A stretch of DNA of 64,000 nt from Anoplopoma fimbria (Eukaryota > Chordata > Actinopteri > Perciformes > Anoplopomatidae): assembly GCF_027596085.1 (NCBI RefSeq), contig NC_072454.1, forward strand, positions 25,065,975 through 25,129,974, in the 5' to 3' direction. This document shows positions 26,455 through 42,300 of the stretch, in pieces. Within the stretch, counting starts at the first letter, position 1; the number at the start of each line of letters is the position of its first letter. Position numbers and translations under genes: made by a program. The notes beneath the pieces were generated by a model that was not told where the DNA came from, made no database searches, and saw only the letters and a list, made by a program, of their open reading frames with translations.

Positions 26455-27163
26455 ATGGATCTACAGGTGATTGTCTGGGTGCTCTACTGCTTTTTCTTGC
26501 CCACCATGCTGTTAACAGGTAAGTCACTTGCATTTTTGTTTTAATAAGTGGAACTTAACAATGAACATGTGTCAAACTATCGCATTTCATTTACGTTGAC
26601 GTAATGTAGTCTAACACTACTGACAGAATACTTTGAAAAGTTCGCAACAACTTTTTACAGCATTTCTTTGGTGTCTGATTACTGGAGGCTGGTGGAGACA
26701 GAGTGACGGCTCACGGTGATCATGGGGTATTAGAGACCTATTCATTAAGTTAAATACAACCTCAGTCTGGAAGGAGTAGTTGTAAGTGGGGACTCCACTC
26801 CCACGGTGTAACATTGTGTTGTAAACTGGGATAGTGAGACTGTTGAAAAGATTCATTTCATTATTTAAGTGATATCTTTTGGGTTGGACCTTTAGCCGAC
26901 TGAAGTATGAATCAACACTTTTTAACAGGCCTTAAGTTGTTTTTGCTTGTTAGCCGATAGGCACAGGAATCCTAAAATAACTGATATTTCAGTTAGGTTC
27001 GGCGGGGATAACTGCATATAAAACTTCACAAGTTACTAGTTTATGTTTAGTTTTCTCTTGTGGTATTCTCTATGTTATGGAGAGTTGTAAAGGCCTAAAC
27101 TAGATACGTAAATACAAAATCTAATTATTTAATGTATTGCTTTAATAAATGTTCAAATAGACA

Positions 27164-27229
<66 letters not shown>

Positions 27230-28057
27230 CCATCAGAAAACAGGGGTTGGATTAAATGAGCAGTATTACTGCCGTATTCGTTTTGGGAAGACCAACTCCT
27301 ACTCTTACCTGACCCGCCAGATGTTTGTTACACAAAACCATCTGAGAACCGGTTCATTGGAAACTGTGTGGAAAAGGGCAAGCACTTTAGAAAGTGAAGA
27401 AAATCAACTTGGCAGTTGATTGGGTGAAAGTTATTATTTCTATTGAGAAACCCTTTAATGCCATTATTTGCTCTTCTTTCAATGAAGAATTTCAATTCAA
27501 TTACATTTATTTTGTATAACCCTCAGAGGGCTTTACAATCTGTACACATACGACATCCTCTGTCCCGGGACCCTCACATCGGCACAGGAAAAACTCCCCT
27601 AATACTCTCCAGTTCTGATGTAAGTGATTCTATTGCAGCATCTACGCTAACCTCGAACAGTTGCTTCTCTGTATTGTCTTCTATACACCTATGCCGCTAC
27701 TGTAGCTGCCAGTAGCTCCTCTCAGGTCGCTGATGTTTATTCTTGAGGAAGATGTTTGTGTCTTTAGGAAGCGTGGGTCAACTTTGAGGGCCCCTGTCTC
27801 CTGAATGGTTGCCCATTCTGGTTCATCAGGCCATGTTCTACCACTCTCTCATGTATGTTAACATTGAAGAAAACATTTGTTCAAAACAAAGGGAGTTCAG
27901 TAATTGAGTAACTTCTGATGGAATACTCCAATAGTTAAAAGCAAACCCCCTAAGTGATGCCAGAAAGCCTTTGTTAAGACCAAAGATAGCTGGCCAACTA
28001 GCTAATCCTACTCTCTGATACAGGTCTCAAATCTCATAAAGCACAGTCAGATTGTCA

Positions 28058-28147
<90 letters not shown>

Positions 28148-31100
28148 AGAGAGACCGAGACAGAGAAAAGGGAGAGAAAGCAAAGAGTGAGTGTGTGTGT
28201 GTCTTCTGACAGGATGTCACTGTCTCGAATTTACAGTATTTCTGTTCACATGTGACAAATGAGTCAGAGGAAGTAAGAGATGCCAATTACGTCACTCAGA
28301 TCGAGTCTGACAGTGTGACTTGGTTTGCGTTTAGTTTTATTTTTGGCAGTAAAGTGGGACCAGCCCAATAAACAAAAAAGTCTGTCCCTGACTGAGAGAT
28401 GAAGTTACACTATTGACCAGTCGAGTGTTTCACCACTGGCAGTTGCTCTTTCAAAATGAAAAGGACCATCAGCACTGGCACCCCCCAGGGATGTGTGCTC
28501 TCCCAACTGCTCTTCTCCCCCACACCAATGACTGCATGTTGAGAGACCCGTCTGTTAAATTCCTGAAATTTACAGAAGGCACGACGGTCACTGGTCTCAT
28601 CAGTGACGGTGATGAGTCTGCATGCAGGCGGGAGGTTGTGGGCAGAACTACCTGGAGCTGAAAACACTCAAAACTGTGGTGGACTTCATTAGAAGCCCCC
28701 AACACGGCCCCAATCCCCATTCTGTCTACTGCGGAAGCTGTCAGGTTCCTGGAATCCACCAGCTCCCAGGACCTCAAGTGGACTTCCAACATAGACAACA
28801 TCAGGAAAAAGGCCCAGCAGAGGATGCACTTACTGTGACACCTACGCTGTTAGCAATCTGTGCCGAGGTTAGCTGAACAAACCAATTGGCGTGTGAATTG
28901 GTCCCCTTGTTGGCATAATATGATCTGTACATAGTCAAATGTTTATGTTTAGCTTTGTGTCTATTTCTTAGAATGTACATTTAGAGCAGCAAGTACAGGA
29001 GTCAAATTCCTTGTGTATGTGCACACTTACTTGGCCATTCAAAATGATTCTGATTCAAAATAGGCGCATGAGATCACAAGAACTGGACAATGGATGTAAT
29101 GTTGAACATGGTGTATGCCCAGTTTCCAGCTGTTGGCAGCAAGACTAGCCTAGACATTTTATAAATGGAAATTCCACTGATTAAAACAAAAACAATAGGC
29201 TGAATCTTTTGGGGACTTATCTCTGCAGCTAACGCAAAATGGATCACCATCACAGTGGAATATTTATCAGACTTGGATGCCTTTATTGATCACTTCTACC
29301 ATTAACAAGGAAGCATTGACTCTAGCAGCACATCCACAAAACCTTCCACAAGAAAAAATATAGATTAATCTATGGACACAGAGGCACAACAGACAAAAAA
29401 GACAGAGGTTAGAGTCCCGCCCAGCTGCATAAAAAGCTTGATTTTCCTGTTTTGCTTCACAAAGAAATAAAAAAGCTATGGTATAGTTTGGAATTTGTCC
29501 ACAATCACATCACATCCATTGGAAATGTAAGTAGCTTGTTAACAATATCACTTAAGAAAACAAAATCATGAAAGAAATAGTTTTCGACCTACAAACTCGA
29601 AGGATACAAGATTTTTTCTTCTCCCTGTTAAAATATTTTTTGGGGGAGTTTTTCCTGTGCCGAGGGTCCTGGAACAGAGGATGTCATTTGTGTACAGATT
29701 GTTAAGCCCTCTGAGACAAATTTGTGATATTGGGCTTTACAGAATTAATTGTAATTGAATTGAATTGGTTTCAAACAGATAAGGTATAAGCCAAAGATGA
29801 ACTGTTTAAATTAAATCCTGTATTTTAGTCACTGTTGTTATACAATTATACAACACAACTGCTAGCTTATAGTTAAGATATGATGAGTAGTTACAGCCTC
29901 CATTAAGCTTACACAAAGAAGAGTCATCGTAATCAGTTCCACACAGTGAGGTGTAAAGATTTTTAAACTTAAAGAGCCAAAAAGAGCTATGGTATTAGCA
30001 CATAGCCTGGGTTTGTGTCTCAGAAGAGATACAATTGGGATCTACATCCCTTATAGGAAATATCCAATTAGAGACAAAACTACCCTATTTGAGAAATTGT
30101 TGTGTATGACTGTTGCTAAGCCAGTGAGTCAGAACCATTCCACATCAGAGCCATTTAACAGAACTTCATGGCTCAGTGAGAAATACTCAGTGTGTGTGAG
30201 CAGTGGGGTGTGTGGGAGTGAGCCAGAGAGAGCAGTGCAGAGGGTTTAGCCGTTCTTGCTCAGAGTAGTAGAGTTAAGGGTTTTATCTCGACAGCACCAG
30301 AACAATGAGCTGCAGCTCATTCTGTTCTTTCCGAAGATGTTAAACTCCACAAACTTTTCTTGACTTGAGCTAAATCACATTTTCCTTAGTGCTGGCTTCC
30401 TTTTCCTCCTCAGTTTTAATGGTCAAGACATGCTGTTGTTTGAGCCAACGTGCCGAGAGCGTGGCACATTTGGAGAGTTCAGAGCCAGGACAGCGTCTGC
30501 TCCAAGGCTCTGATTAGTCTGTAGTGGAGCATTCACTCATGGAATATCTCACCACAAGAGCGACTTTACGGGAAATGTAGATGACATGTGTCATCTACAT
30601 TTGAGGGATGGTTTCAGCTATCAGAGAAAATGTCTGACCAGTGAAATTAATGAAGGCCAACTTTACACAACAGTAATACTTGAAAAGAAAGACCAACATC
30701 AAATGATTCGCAATATTATTAGCTGGTGTGCTTTTGTACTGAATCTTATCTGAATACACGATCCACCTTTTCAGTCATTTTCACTGAAAAGGTTGAGCAA
30801 ATTAAGAGTGATAAACGGTGTGGCTTGTCTCTCTACCAGTTGTCTCAGCTACTGATAACGTCTCCCTCATGACAATGTTTACTGAGGTAATAAATAAAGT
30901 GAGAAGTAGAGTCATTTTCTCATAGACTTGTATCCCTTCTAACTTTTTTTTGCAACCAAAGGAGATGCCTTCCTGATTACCAGTAGAGAGAATCCAAGTT
31001 TCAGTGGGTCGTGGCATTCAGAGGAAGGTCTTGTTGCAGAATATCTGCTCTTTATGGTCTTCACATATTCTGCTCTTGCACATTTTTATGTGTATTGATA

Positions 31101-31583
31101 ACACAAAGGAACACTACTCATCTGGGTAAAGAGGGGACATATATCATTGTACTTTGTACAGGGGCCACTGATTAGACCATTAGAATTTTGCTGATTTGAC
31201 ATGAGTTTGGATTTATTTTTCATTTTACAAAGCTGGTTTAGAAATCATCAGGAACTGTAGTAAGAACAACACGTCCTTAACTCAAACCTGCCAAAGTCTC
31301 GGTTTATTGACAGTCAGCTAGATCATGACCCAAACATTTTCCTGTGAACCAGGTTGCTAGCATGAATAAGTTGAGCTACAGCATTTCAACTTTGTTTGTA
31401 TTTGTATTTTAAGCAACTTTGAACAACCATGATTCTTTGAATAAAAAAAAAAATGGAAGAAATTACCAGGGTTTATAAATACCAGCAAAAGTGCGATTTC
31501 ATGTCTTTTTCTTTGAATGCATTGCAGTGCAAATGCTGCCCTCTTATCAACCATAATATGATATTTACATTTGAAACAGTAGG

Positions 31584-31640
<57 letters not shown>

Positions 31641-33344
31641 CAATCCTTTATTAGTCCCACAATGGGGAAATTACAATTCTCTGCATTTGACCCATCCCGG
31701 AGGAGCAGTGGGCTGCTAAGAAGCGCCCGGGGAGCAACTTGGGGTTAGATGTCTTGCTCAACCAATATTGTTGTTTTGTATAATTAATTTCTATCCCCAT
31801 TCATGGTTTGTGTAAGCTCTACATCTTCCAGACAACCAAAGGATTTTCTCCATTTTTGAATACTATACATTCCAATATCCTTGCAATAAATACTGTCATT
31901 TTTGGTTTTAACAGATCAATAAGAGTTTTCGGTGACCTTTGTTTTAGGGCCTTCATAAGGCCAAATTTCAGCTTTTACATGGGAAATGCCTGAAAGAGGC
32001 ATGTTTCCATGAACATCAATTTATTAGATCCTTCAGCAACAGTTAATTTAGATATTTTCCCATGAATTTTTCAGTTGCCCCTACAGCTTCACTCCGATTT
32101 CTGTCTGATCACTGCCAATGATCTGGAGGCTACTCATCATTTGTTGTGTGTTTGTTTTCACTGTCATGGAAGTCGTGGATATGAAACTAGGGCCATGGGG
32201 AGCTTTGTTGCACGCTTAGTGTACACACACTGGACTAATGATTTTAACATTAACTACCCATACATTTTCCTCAGCACCGCCAATTCAACACACTGTGTAA
32301 TCAGACAGTGTGTGTGTGAGTGTGTGTGAGAGGTCATTTTCTTTCCACAAAAACAGGAAAGCTGGTCAACATGGACTCAACTACACATGCCTGCATAAGG
32401 AGTTGGAAAGCACCTTCATCACATGTAGCTCCACAGATCCTAGTTTAAAGATTTACACATCAGACTTTTTGGTATTTCCTCTCTATGAGGTGTGGAATAA
32501 ACACATAGAGCTGACTGTGGATGTAAAATGACTGCCTTTAGCAGTGATTGGATATGATTTAATCTATGACAGCTTGATGTTATTTTCAAGACATGGTAAA
32601 TTCTGACAGAGCAGATTTTAACATGACTGTGTACTGCCTTTGATGTCTTTTCAATAAGAGGAATGGGCAAGAGGCCAGTTCACAGAACTTTGTGGTTTCA
32701 TCTACTTAAACCTAATCTTCTCTGCAGAATTCATGGTGTCAACTTTTAGATATTTTTAAGGAATACTTCATTCCCAAAATGTTAATTTGCATAAATTACT
32801 CCTCCTGTAATAATTTCAATTCTTGAAGAAAACAGTTTTTGGTAAGAATCAGAAAAGAGATCAAATTCTTGATGACATGAAGAATTTTAACCGTCACTTT
32901 CCTTTTTATTCAACATTGGGAGTCGAAGACAGCTGGCATCTCTGAAGATCAGCACACCACAACTTTTTCTTTTTGCGATGACTAGAGTACTCGGGATAGG
33001 GAAATTACTTGAAATGCTCATCCCTAGTGTGAAGTGAGCGACTTTGGAGGCAGGCTGTAGGTTGTCCACCCATTCAGAAGTTCCAAATTTAGGTATTTTA
33101 TTTGATATTTTTCCATTGGCTGAACAAAAAACACGATTGGTCAGGCATTAGTGCTTATATCCAAGCCCAGCCTAGCTGTTATAGCTGGCCTAGCCTCAAC
33201 CAGTAATTTGCTTATTACCTGGTCCTCATCCTAAACTTGTTGAAAGCCACTAGAACATTTACACATTCTGGTAGAGAGGGATGTGACTGATTATGCTCTC
33301 TGATTACATTGACAGAGGAGGAATTGCCCTCTACACTGACTGCC

Positions 33345-33386
<42 letters not shown>

Positions 33387-36300
33387 ACACACATATAAAA
33401 CTGCAAAGCATTCAGTCTCTACATAAACCTGGAGATCATAGTTTTTAATTTCCGATTTTTTTTTAATATATGGGTAGAGTTTGAAATAAGCAAGCATTTA
33501 GGTCGGACATTCAGCTTTATACAATTCATCTGGCCAATAAGTGATATACCCTCTCTAACAAAGTTGAAGCTGAGTCTTTAACCCAAATAAGTAATGCAGT
33601 TGGTTTCCCACTGAAAAGAAAAATTGGAGAGCAACTATCAAATTACGTATTTCTTTGTTCATTTGTGGAGTGTTGTTCCAGCTTTGTTTTCTTAAGTGTG
33701 TGTATATTAGTAATTAAAGGGTAATTTGGCTTCCTGTTAATAGTTAACTGAATGTAAACACACACATAGGCCTACAGTAACATGTCTCATGCTGAGTTTG
33801 GAATCCACATCTGTCACAGTTTGAGGTGAGGATCAGACCTGATGTCTTTAGACAGATAAATACATGCTGAAGCCTAAGTACGTCAGTCATATAATTAAAA
33901 TGCTTGTGAACTGAAAAAGTTTTAAGTATCAACTCAAAAAGTGATAACTCATGAAGTTACTTGATAAAAATGCATGTGTGGTTATGATTTAAAGAAACAT
34001 AAACAATTTTAATTATCTGTTCCTACTTTCAGTTTTTTGTATTCAGCATTACTACTTCAGTAGTTACCTTAACCCAAACAACAATCTTTTCCTAAACCTT
34101 ACTGAGTAGTTTTTTTGCTTAACCTAACAAAGTATTTCACAATTATTTCCTAAACCTATCAAAGTAGTTCTGCAGTCTTGACCTAACTGGGATGTTTCCT
34201 GGAGAGACACATGTTGGCTTTTATTGGTGTAGAGTATTATTTCGTAGGGATATCATACATCTGTTGTATAAGGACTTTTACTGTGCAAAATCAATTCATT
34301 CATTCATCCAAATTTTGTCAGGCTTATGTATGGACTCTTTTCTTTTTTGCTTTTAGTGTTGGTTATTTCTTTTGTTGAGTTAGATGACGTTTCTGTGGTT
34401 TGTTGGCGACACCTTTTAGTCACATGCCTAAGGGCTGCGCACTTTCCCGGCCATCGCAAACCGCTTTTCTTGAATTTCCCCCATGGGGATCAATAAAGGA
34501 ATATAATTACTTCAGTCTCTTTGAACATATTGCATGTAGCTAGAAAGGTTGGGGCAAATGTCATGTTCAAGTTTGTTTAATGCAGAGCAGGATAACAGCT
34601 CAGGAGATTGAATCAAACACTTACTGATTGGCACAATGTGCGCAACTAGTAATAAGGAGATTTTGTAGGAAATAACCTCCAAGAGTGAATATGCTGAGAG
34701 GTAGAGAAACAGAGGCAGAAATCTGAGCCCTGGAATGAAGTGTTGCAACATACACAGCCTGCCAGTAAAGAGAAATAAAGAGGAAAAATGTAACCATAAC
34801 AGCTGTTGCATCAAATACTGAACAAAAACAAATAAACAGTGCCTGAATATTAGACATGAAAAAGAAACATAACAGGACAGACAGGACAGAGTGGTGCAGA
34901 GAGATAAGTGTTGTGGTTACTGAACAGTGTTATCACGTCTGTCCATAGACATCATTTTGGGTGTGTTTAATGATAACTGGGCAGCAGAATGGAGCTTTTC
35001 AACACCCAGCTTGCTCTGAATGTGGAAACATAGTATTTCTATTTCGTAAAATTAAGTTTATTTTTTCAAAACATTCTTGTGCTTTTGCTTTTATGCTGTC
35101 AACTACTTTTTTTTAACTCCTTCAGGCCTTCAATACACCCTTAAAATGAAACACAATTACAACCCTATTCAATTCTATTTATTTTGTATAGCCCCAAATC
35201 ACAGATATGCCTCAGAGGGCTTTACAATCTGTACATATGCAACATCTTCAGTCCTAGGACCCTCACATCAGTACAGGAAAAACTCCCCCCCGAAAAAACT
35301 TTAATGGGGAGAAAGAAAAGGAAGAAACCTTAGGGAGAGCAACTGTGAAGGGATCAGGGTTATAAAGTCTGCTATTTTTTAATTTAATCCCCCACAACTA
35401 AAAAAGAAAAAGCAAAAAACACAAGAATTCATATAAAATAAAATATTGTTGAAGGATGTTACTGGTCCTCGATCATTTATACAGCTGACTTTGTAAGACA
35501 AATAATGTTAGGAACATTTGTATTCCAAAACTGTAGAGAAACTGCATGTTGAGAAGAAAAATAAATAATTACACACACATTTTCCACATGTAAATGTGAC
35601 CTGTATGAACTACATGATAGTGTAAAGGAGAAAGAGAAGAGAGGATTTGACGGCCTCACTTCTTCATCGGTTTCCACTCTCTTTTGAACATCGTCCCGTT
35701 CCTTCTAGTTTGCAGTTCTACAGTTGGCTCTATAATAGCAAAAATAAACACAGCTAGGTAACCAACATTACATTTTCACACTGTAATTGGGGATTAACTT
35801 TACTAAAGTTAACTTTGCTGGCTATGCTGCTAGCTAGCTAATTTTACTACAGCTACTTGAACTTGAGCTAGCTAAAGTTACAGAGCCGCAATTTTATCAA
35901 CCTGATGTAATGAAACGGAGCAAATGAAACATTATCTGAGATGTTAACAGTTTAATAATGACAACACTGTCAGTTCACGGTGCTCAGCGTAACCTTGCCT
36001 TGGCTCCCCTGTTGATCTCCTAAAGCACGTTCAGAACAGACGATCACGTCTTTTCACTCAAAAAGGATGAGCGGGCTCTGAGCAGTTTGATTAATAAAAA
36101 TTTGCTTTTATCATAGAAGAAAAATTTGCCTACAATTAACAGTACGCTGTAGATGATTATGTTTGAATTGCCCTGGGTTTTGCAATATGGTTGGATATGT
36201 GGTTGGCAGAATTTGTATTTTATACACTATCTGTAAGGAACAAGCAACCCTTGAGGAGAGAAACAAAGAGAAAAGGATGTGTCAGTGACATCACTCCCAG

Positions 36301-39300
36301 GGAATGAATAGAAACATACACATGAAAGTCAAGCTGCAGTAACTGTGGTTTCCTGGGGTTTTTAGTTCTGGTTTTCAGGGCTTGGTTTGTTTTGTCAGAT
36401 CAAACCAGAACAATCTTCGGCCTTAATAAATGTGTAAATCAAAAATACTGATTAGGTGCACACTAACAGTACCCCGTTTCTTGTGTCTAAACATTTCTGT
36501 TCAAGAATGCTGCTTACTCTTACAATATTGTGCTGCATTTCAAGAAATGTAACACAAGTTCAATGTAGACATGGACTCCCAGATCCCTGTTTTATAGTCC
36601 TCACCACCTCACAAAAACAAACTTATGTCCGTGATTTTTTCAGTTTGTTTTAATGATGCAATGCAGAGAGACAAAACTAAGTTAAAGAGATTAAAATGGC
36701 AGCCAGGTAGGAGTAATGACGTTTACAGCCTCCCTCTGATGTGGTCTAATTCCTGCTGACAGACAGGAAGACAATATGTTTTATACTTTAGCAACTGGAG
36801 GAAATAACAGAGTGATTGTGTGTTGGATTCTGTCTTTGTTCCGGTTATTGTCTGAGTCATATAGTAACTCTATCATGAGCCGATTCAGAGAGAGAGAAAG
36901 ACGGAGGGAGGTAAAAACCCTACTCTGGCCTCTAGAGGCTCCAATTCATTACAGCTCGCCCAACTTAAAGGAACAATAATTATCTTTGAAATTTAGCTGT
37001 AGTGGAGGTACAAATGTAACGTTTGTCCTCAGTAAAGGTCATGAACTGTTCAATATGGAAATGGTTCAATCTCTGGCAAACATCAATGGGTTCAGCAGAT
37101 TTGTTGGGAATCTTCCAGTAACATTTTGATATCTCTTTTCTAAAGGTGGTTTGTTGTCATTGACATTGATCAAAGGATATTTTTGAGTGGATATTCACAT
37201 GTGTCAGGGAGTGACAAATCAGAGCACATAACTTGACTAGTAGTTGTTCAGATATCTTGCTCTGGCTCAGCTAAGTAAGCATGAGGCAATGCTGCCATCA
37301 ATCATATATATGCAGCTATAAATCATAGTGTATTAACCATGTTGAAGAGATGCCTGATATTCTGTTGTTATATTTACACTCTTACCTGTATATTTGAAAT
37401 TATTCCTGTATGTGTGCATTTTGTTTTTTTACATGTGAAATCTCACATTTGTGTCTGGTGATAGATTTTAAGTAGGACTTGACAACAATCCGTAAACCTC
37501 TCACCTCGGTACGCAAACTGTGATCTCAACAGGCTAAGATTAGTCCAGACTTTAACTCTAGGTGAGCCAGTAATTATCTCTGCATGTGTTTAACAGGAGG
37601 AAATAAACCTGCACATTTTCTTTATTTCCAGGTCTTAATATTGGCAGATCGTCTCAATTCCTTCAAGGCAGCAACACCTCATAAAATCCCTCTTGTTGTA
37701 CCATATGTGCAGTAGAAAGACCGCTGTGGAGATTTCTCTTCTTGGAGAACTCTTACTGACAGTTAACCCTGTCTATGGGCTCTCCCTGAGAAAAAAAGAT
37801 GATAGTGCCACAATGTAAAAAAAATGCATTGTTTCAAAATAGCCTCAAGGACACTGCAGTGGCTTTTGATAAAGTCATAAATTACTCCCTAGGTCAATAT
37901 TATAAAAGCATGCAAGCTGCCAAGCATTTGTCAAATCAACAGAACTTCTTGTGCAGATCTACCGTACCCAACTACAGTTATTTAGTATTGTGCTGCAGGT
38001 GATAATAAGTATTACTGTGCAGGCATCCTGTGTGGACACTGACACAGCCATCAAGCTGTTGCACTGCTAACATGCCGCTTTCCCTATTCTGCCTGTGTAG
38101 ACACGGTGTTAAAGATCAAAAGGAGAAAATTGAGTGAGATGATAAGAAAAGTTTGAGACAGAGACAAAAGGTTCTTCTCCTGGCTCTCTGACTATTCTTA
38201 ACACAGTTTGACTAATCCTCACACACTCATTCAACAAGTCTTTGTCCCAAAACAACAACATTTTATGTCAGTGTCTTCCAAAACGACCAATATGACTGCT
38301 CTAAAAACACTTATTTTGAAGGTTTGGTTACATGTCTCTTTCAAGACCAAAAGCTCTTGGTGTGTAAGATCATACTGTACATGCTAGACGCTTATAACGC
38401 TTGTTGTTTGACTCTGGTATTTGTGTCTTTGCAGCTTGTCTTTTTCGCTACAACATCCTTTCACTGGTTCACTTCCTCTACCTGCTGCTGCTGCCGTGGT
38501 TCCTGAGTCCCAACAAGCACACAATCAGAGGTGAGGTCATCTGTTTTTATGTGTTAGTTCTCTTGTGGCTTAACAAAATTCAGACCTAAAATGTTATAAA
38601 GAGAAACATTTATTATTTCAAAGTAAAGTTATCACTACATAAGAAATTATTCTGTCCTTTTGTCTTGTTATATCAAGAACATTTCCCATTTTTATGCAAA
38701 ATACACAAACCTAGTTAACAGAATAATCATTATAACAGAGTAATTTGGTAAGTAGTAATAACAAATAACCCTGGTGAACAACCCCCTACCATAAGATATG
38801 ATAAGCCAAGAAATAAAAACTGATTCATAAATGTAATGGGGTGCACTGTTGGCCACCTCTCACCAGTGTTGGTATGAGTCCAGGTTCATCCCACACAATG
38901 AGCCTGTTAATAATCTGAATGTTGATAATTATTTATAAAATGACATCTGCGGAGCCTTCTGATATCTGTAAATTTTGAACAAGTCTAACCAAAACAACGG
39001 CTCCTTACTATTTTCACAACCACAGCTTGTTTGATTGCTGATATTGTCGGGTAACAGAAGTTCTGACTGGACCAGTTGATGAAGCCCCAATTACTGCTCC
39101 AACTCTTTACTTATTCTATACTATACCTATTGGAGTCCCGATGATGTTTGATTCGATGCAAAGTAGTTTATTCTTTAAGCAAAGAATTCAACCAGAGAGT
39201 GAACTGGTTTGTTCTGTTCTTGACATGGTCTTATATAGTGTCACTGCCTTTTTGATCTGTAAGCTCTGCCCTGTTTCCATTGACCTGCAGGTGCGCTGAG

Positions 39301-42300
39301 CTTTCCCTTATCACAATCGTCTGTTCTCTCTGTCTTCTTTAATTGTGGTTGGAAAGTCCATGACTCAGCATTCTCACACCTGCACTTTTATATGCTTTCT
39401 CTTTTCTGCATGCAGTAGGGTGCTGAAGTATGTGTGTGTTTTTTCAGCAACCTTAAGTAATTTACTAAATTAAAAATACTAAATAAAAAAGGTTATATCT
39501 TAAACCATTCAAACCACTCTGTATTCACACTAATTTCAGTATGCAGATGTCATATACACTCACCGGCCACTTTATTAGGTACACCTTGCTAGTCCCGGGT
39601 TGGACCCCCTTTTGCCTTCAGAACTGCCTTAATTCTTCGTAGCATAGATTCAGCAAGGTGCTGGAAACATTCCTCAGAGATTTTGGTCCATATTGACATG
39701 ATAGCAGCACGCTGTTGCTGCAGATTTGTCGGCTGCACATCAATGATGCGAATCTCCCGTTCCACCACATCCCAAAGGTGCTCTATTGGATTGAGATCTG
39801 GTGACTGTGGAGGCCATTGGAGTACAGTGAACTCATTGTCATGTTCAAGAAACCAGTTTGAGATGATGTGAGCTTTGTGACATGGTGCATTATCCTGCTG
39901 GAAGTAGCCATCAGAAGATGGGTACACTGGTCATAAAGGGATGGACATGGTCAGCAACAATACTCAGGTAGTCACTTAAATCCCCTTTCTTCCCCATTCT
40001 GATGCTCGGTTTGAACTTCAGCAAGTTGTCTTCACCACGTCTAGATGCCTAAATGCATTGAGTTGCTGCCATGTGATTGGCTGATTAGCTATTTGTGTTA
40101 ACAAGCAATTGAACAGGTGTGCCTAATAAAGTGGCCGGTGATTGTATGTAAGCTTCAAACATTTAGGTATACTCAAACATTTAGATATAATCAATGTGGT
40201 AGTCTATAATGATTAAATCAAACTCCAACTATATCCATAAATCATGTTTTGTTGAAAGGAGTACAATGAAATGTAACTCTTTATAATCACATTTAAAACT
40301 ACGTCATCAGTCAGTATTAATATATCTACAGGCTTGAAGTACTTATTTTCTGCCCGCCTGCATGACAGCTGCAGGACCTATAGCCATGTCAAAATACATT
40401 AGAAATTGTGCTCCCACAAGGCAGCTAACAATGGCTGATTTGTTCTTTCCCTACAGTGAAGTGGAAATAAAGTTTTCCAGCCAATACTTCAAACACAGAG
40501 ACAAAGATATGACATGTGTTAGTACTGACATGGGTCCAAGTTTACATCAAACAAGTCCAGCACCCTTGGTAACAGGGTTTGAGCACTCAGCTGATTGCTG
40601 TTGCTTTGCTGGAAAAGTGGAGCATTGTTTTTTGCTCAATCTTTTTCTACTGTGCTTAAAATTAAGATTTGGCTTTTATTTATTTTTTTCAAAAATATGA
40701 GTGCTGTAGGGCTGCACAGTGGTGTAGTGGTTAGCACTGTCGCCTCACAGCAAGAGGGGCCGGGGTTCAATTCCCGGGCCAGACAACCTTCTGTGTGGAG
40801 TTTGCATGTTCTCCCCGTGTCAGCGTGGGTTCTCTCCGGGTTCTCCGGCTTCCTCCCACAGTCCAAAGACATGCAGCTTAGGTGCATTGAAGACTCTAAA
40901 TTGCCCGTAGGTGTGGATGTGAGTGTGAGTGGTTGTCTGTCTATATATGTCAGCCCTGTGACAGACTGGTGACCTGTCCAGGTGAACCCTGCCTTCACCC
41001 ATTGACAGCTGAGATCGGCTCCAGCACCCCTGCGACCCTTAACTGGATAAGCAGGTTACGGAAAATGGATGGATGGATGAGTGCTGTAATGTTTTCAGTC
41101 CGTCTTTTGGCCACCAACTTCATAATGGAAGTGTTCATTGGCTGACAATGTGGATGTGTGTTGAGCATGAATAGATTAATTACTGTGTGACAGAGCTCAG
41201 ACAGACTAAGTAGGCTACAGTAATCAGTAGTTTCTTTCTTGGGGCACAAACATGGTCCACGTATGGTTCAGCCAAACCCTGATGGACATATTGAACATAG
41301 AGCTAATCACAGCGGTTTCCATGGCCACAGTAGTAAACAAACATGCCATATGTGGAAAAATGTGTACTGCTCTACTTACTGTGCAGAAGGAAGAAAAAAA
41401 AAAAGCATATACAAAGTGTTGCCGATGCATAGTGACATGTTCTTCTAAAACTTAATTGAATTGATCAACCATGATTGTTTGGATCAGAAGTGAACCCAAA
41501 CGGAAAGGTTCAGCTTTCTCTTTTTGTTTCATGCTTTTGCACCCAGAGCTGTAATTATCAGGCTGCAGCTCATGCTTCATGACACACTCAGAAACCAGAG
41601 ACACATACAACGGATTATGCATACATTGAAGCTTGCCTGGGTCCAGACCTTTGAATGCCAGACTAATCCATCCAATCAACCAAGTTTGAGTGGACGGATT
41701 AGTCTGGCATTGTGACATGAAACAGTGGTTTCTCCATTAAAAATCAATCAATGAATAAGCACAGCGGTGCCTATCAGCACCAGGGGCAGATATTGCATTT
41801 GTCAAGCCGTTGTTGAGTTGTTGTCAAGCCAAAGTCAACTGTTGTCAGCTATGCGCCAGAACCAAAGAGTAATAACAACAGTGGAGACAGCTACATACAA
41901 CACTGCTGTTGCTATCAAGGCCTTCGTAAATAGTTTAAAAGTACAGAACAGCACTCTGCTTTGATGCCTGGACAGATTTATTATTTACCTCCATCTTTCT
42001 GCTACTAGACACTGGCATAGCTTCTATTTTCCGTGGTGTCATTGTTTGTCACGGACCCTCTTTTGTACTCTTCTCCAGCCTTCCTCATTTGTGTCCATAA
42101 TATCCATAAATGTCCGTGATATCAGGCAACCTTGAAGAGTCTGTGTTCATGTACTCTTTTGAACCATATTTGTGCACTTATTCTTGATTTTGCCTCTGTA
42201 CATTAATATAGTTAAACAATATATGTTATATTAAAAAAATACTTTTCTAATAATACACAATTTTGGAGGAAACTGTGTGTGTTTGTTTAAGTTCACTTCT

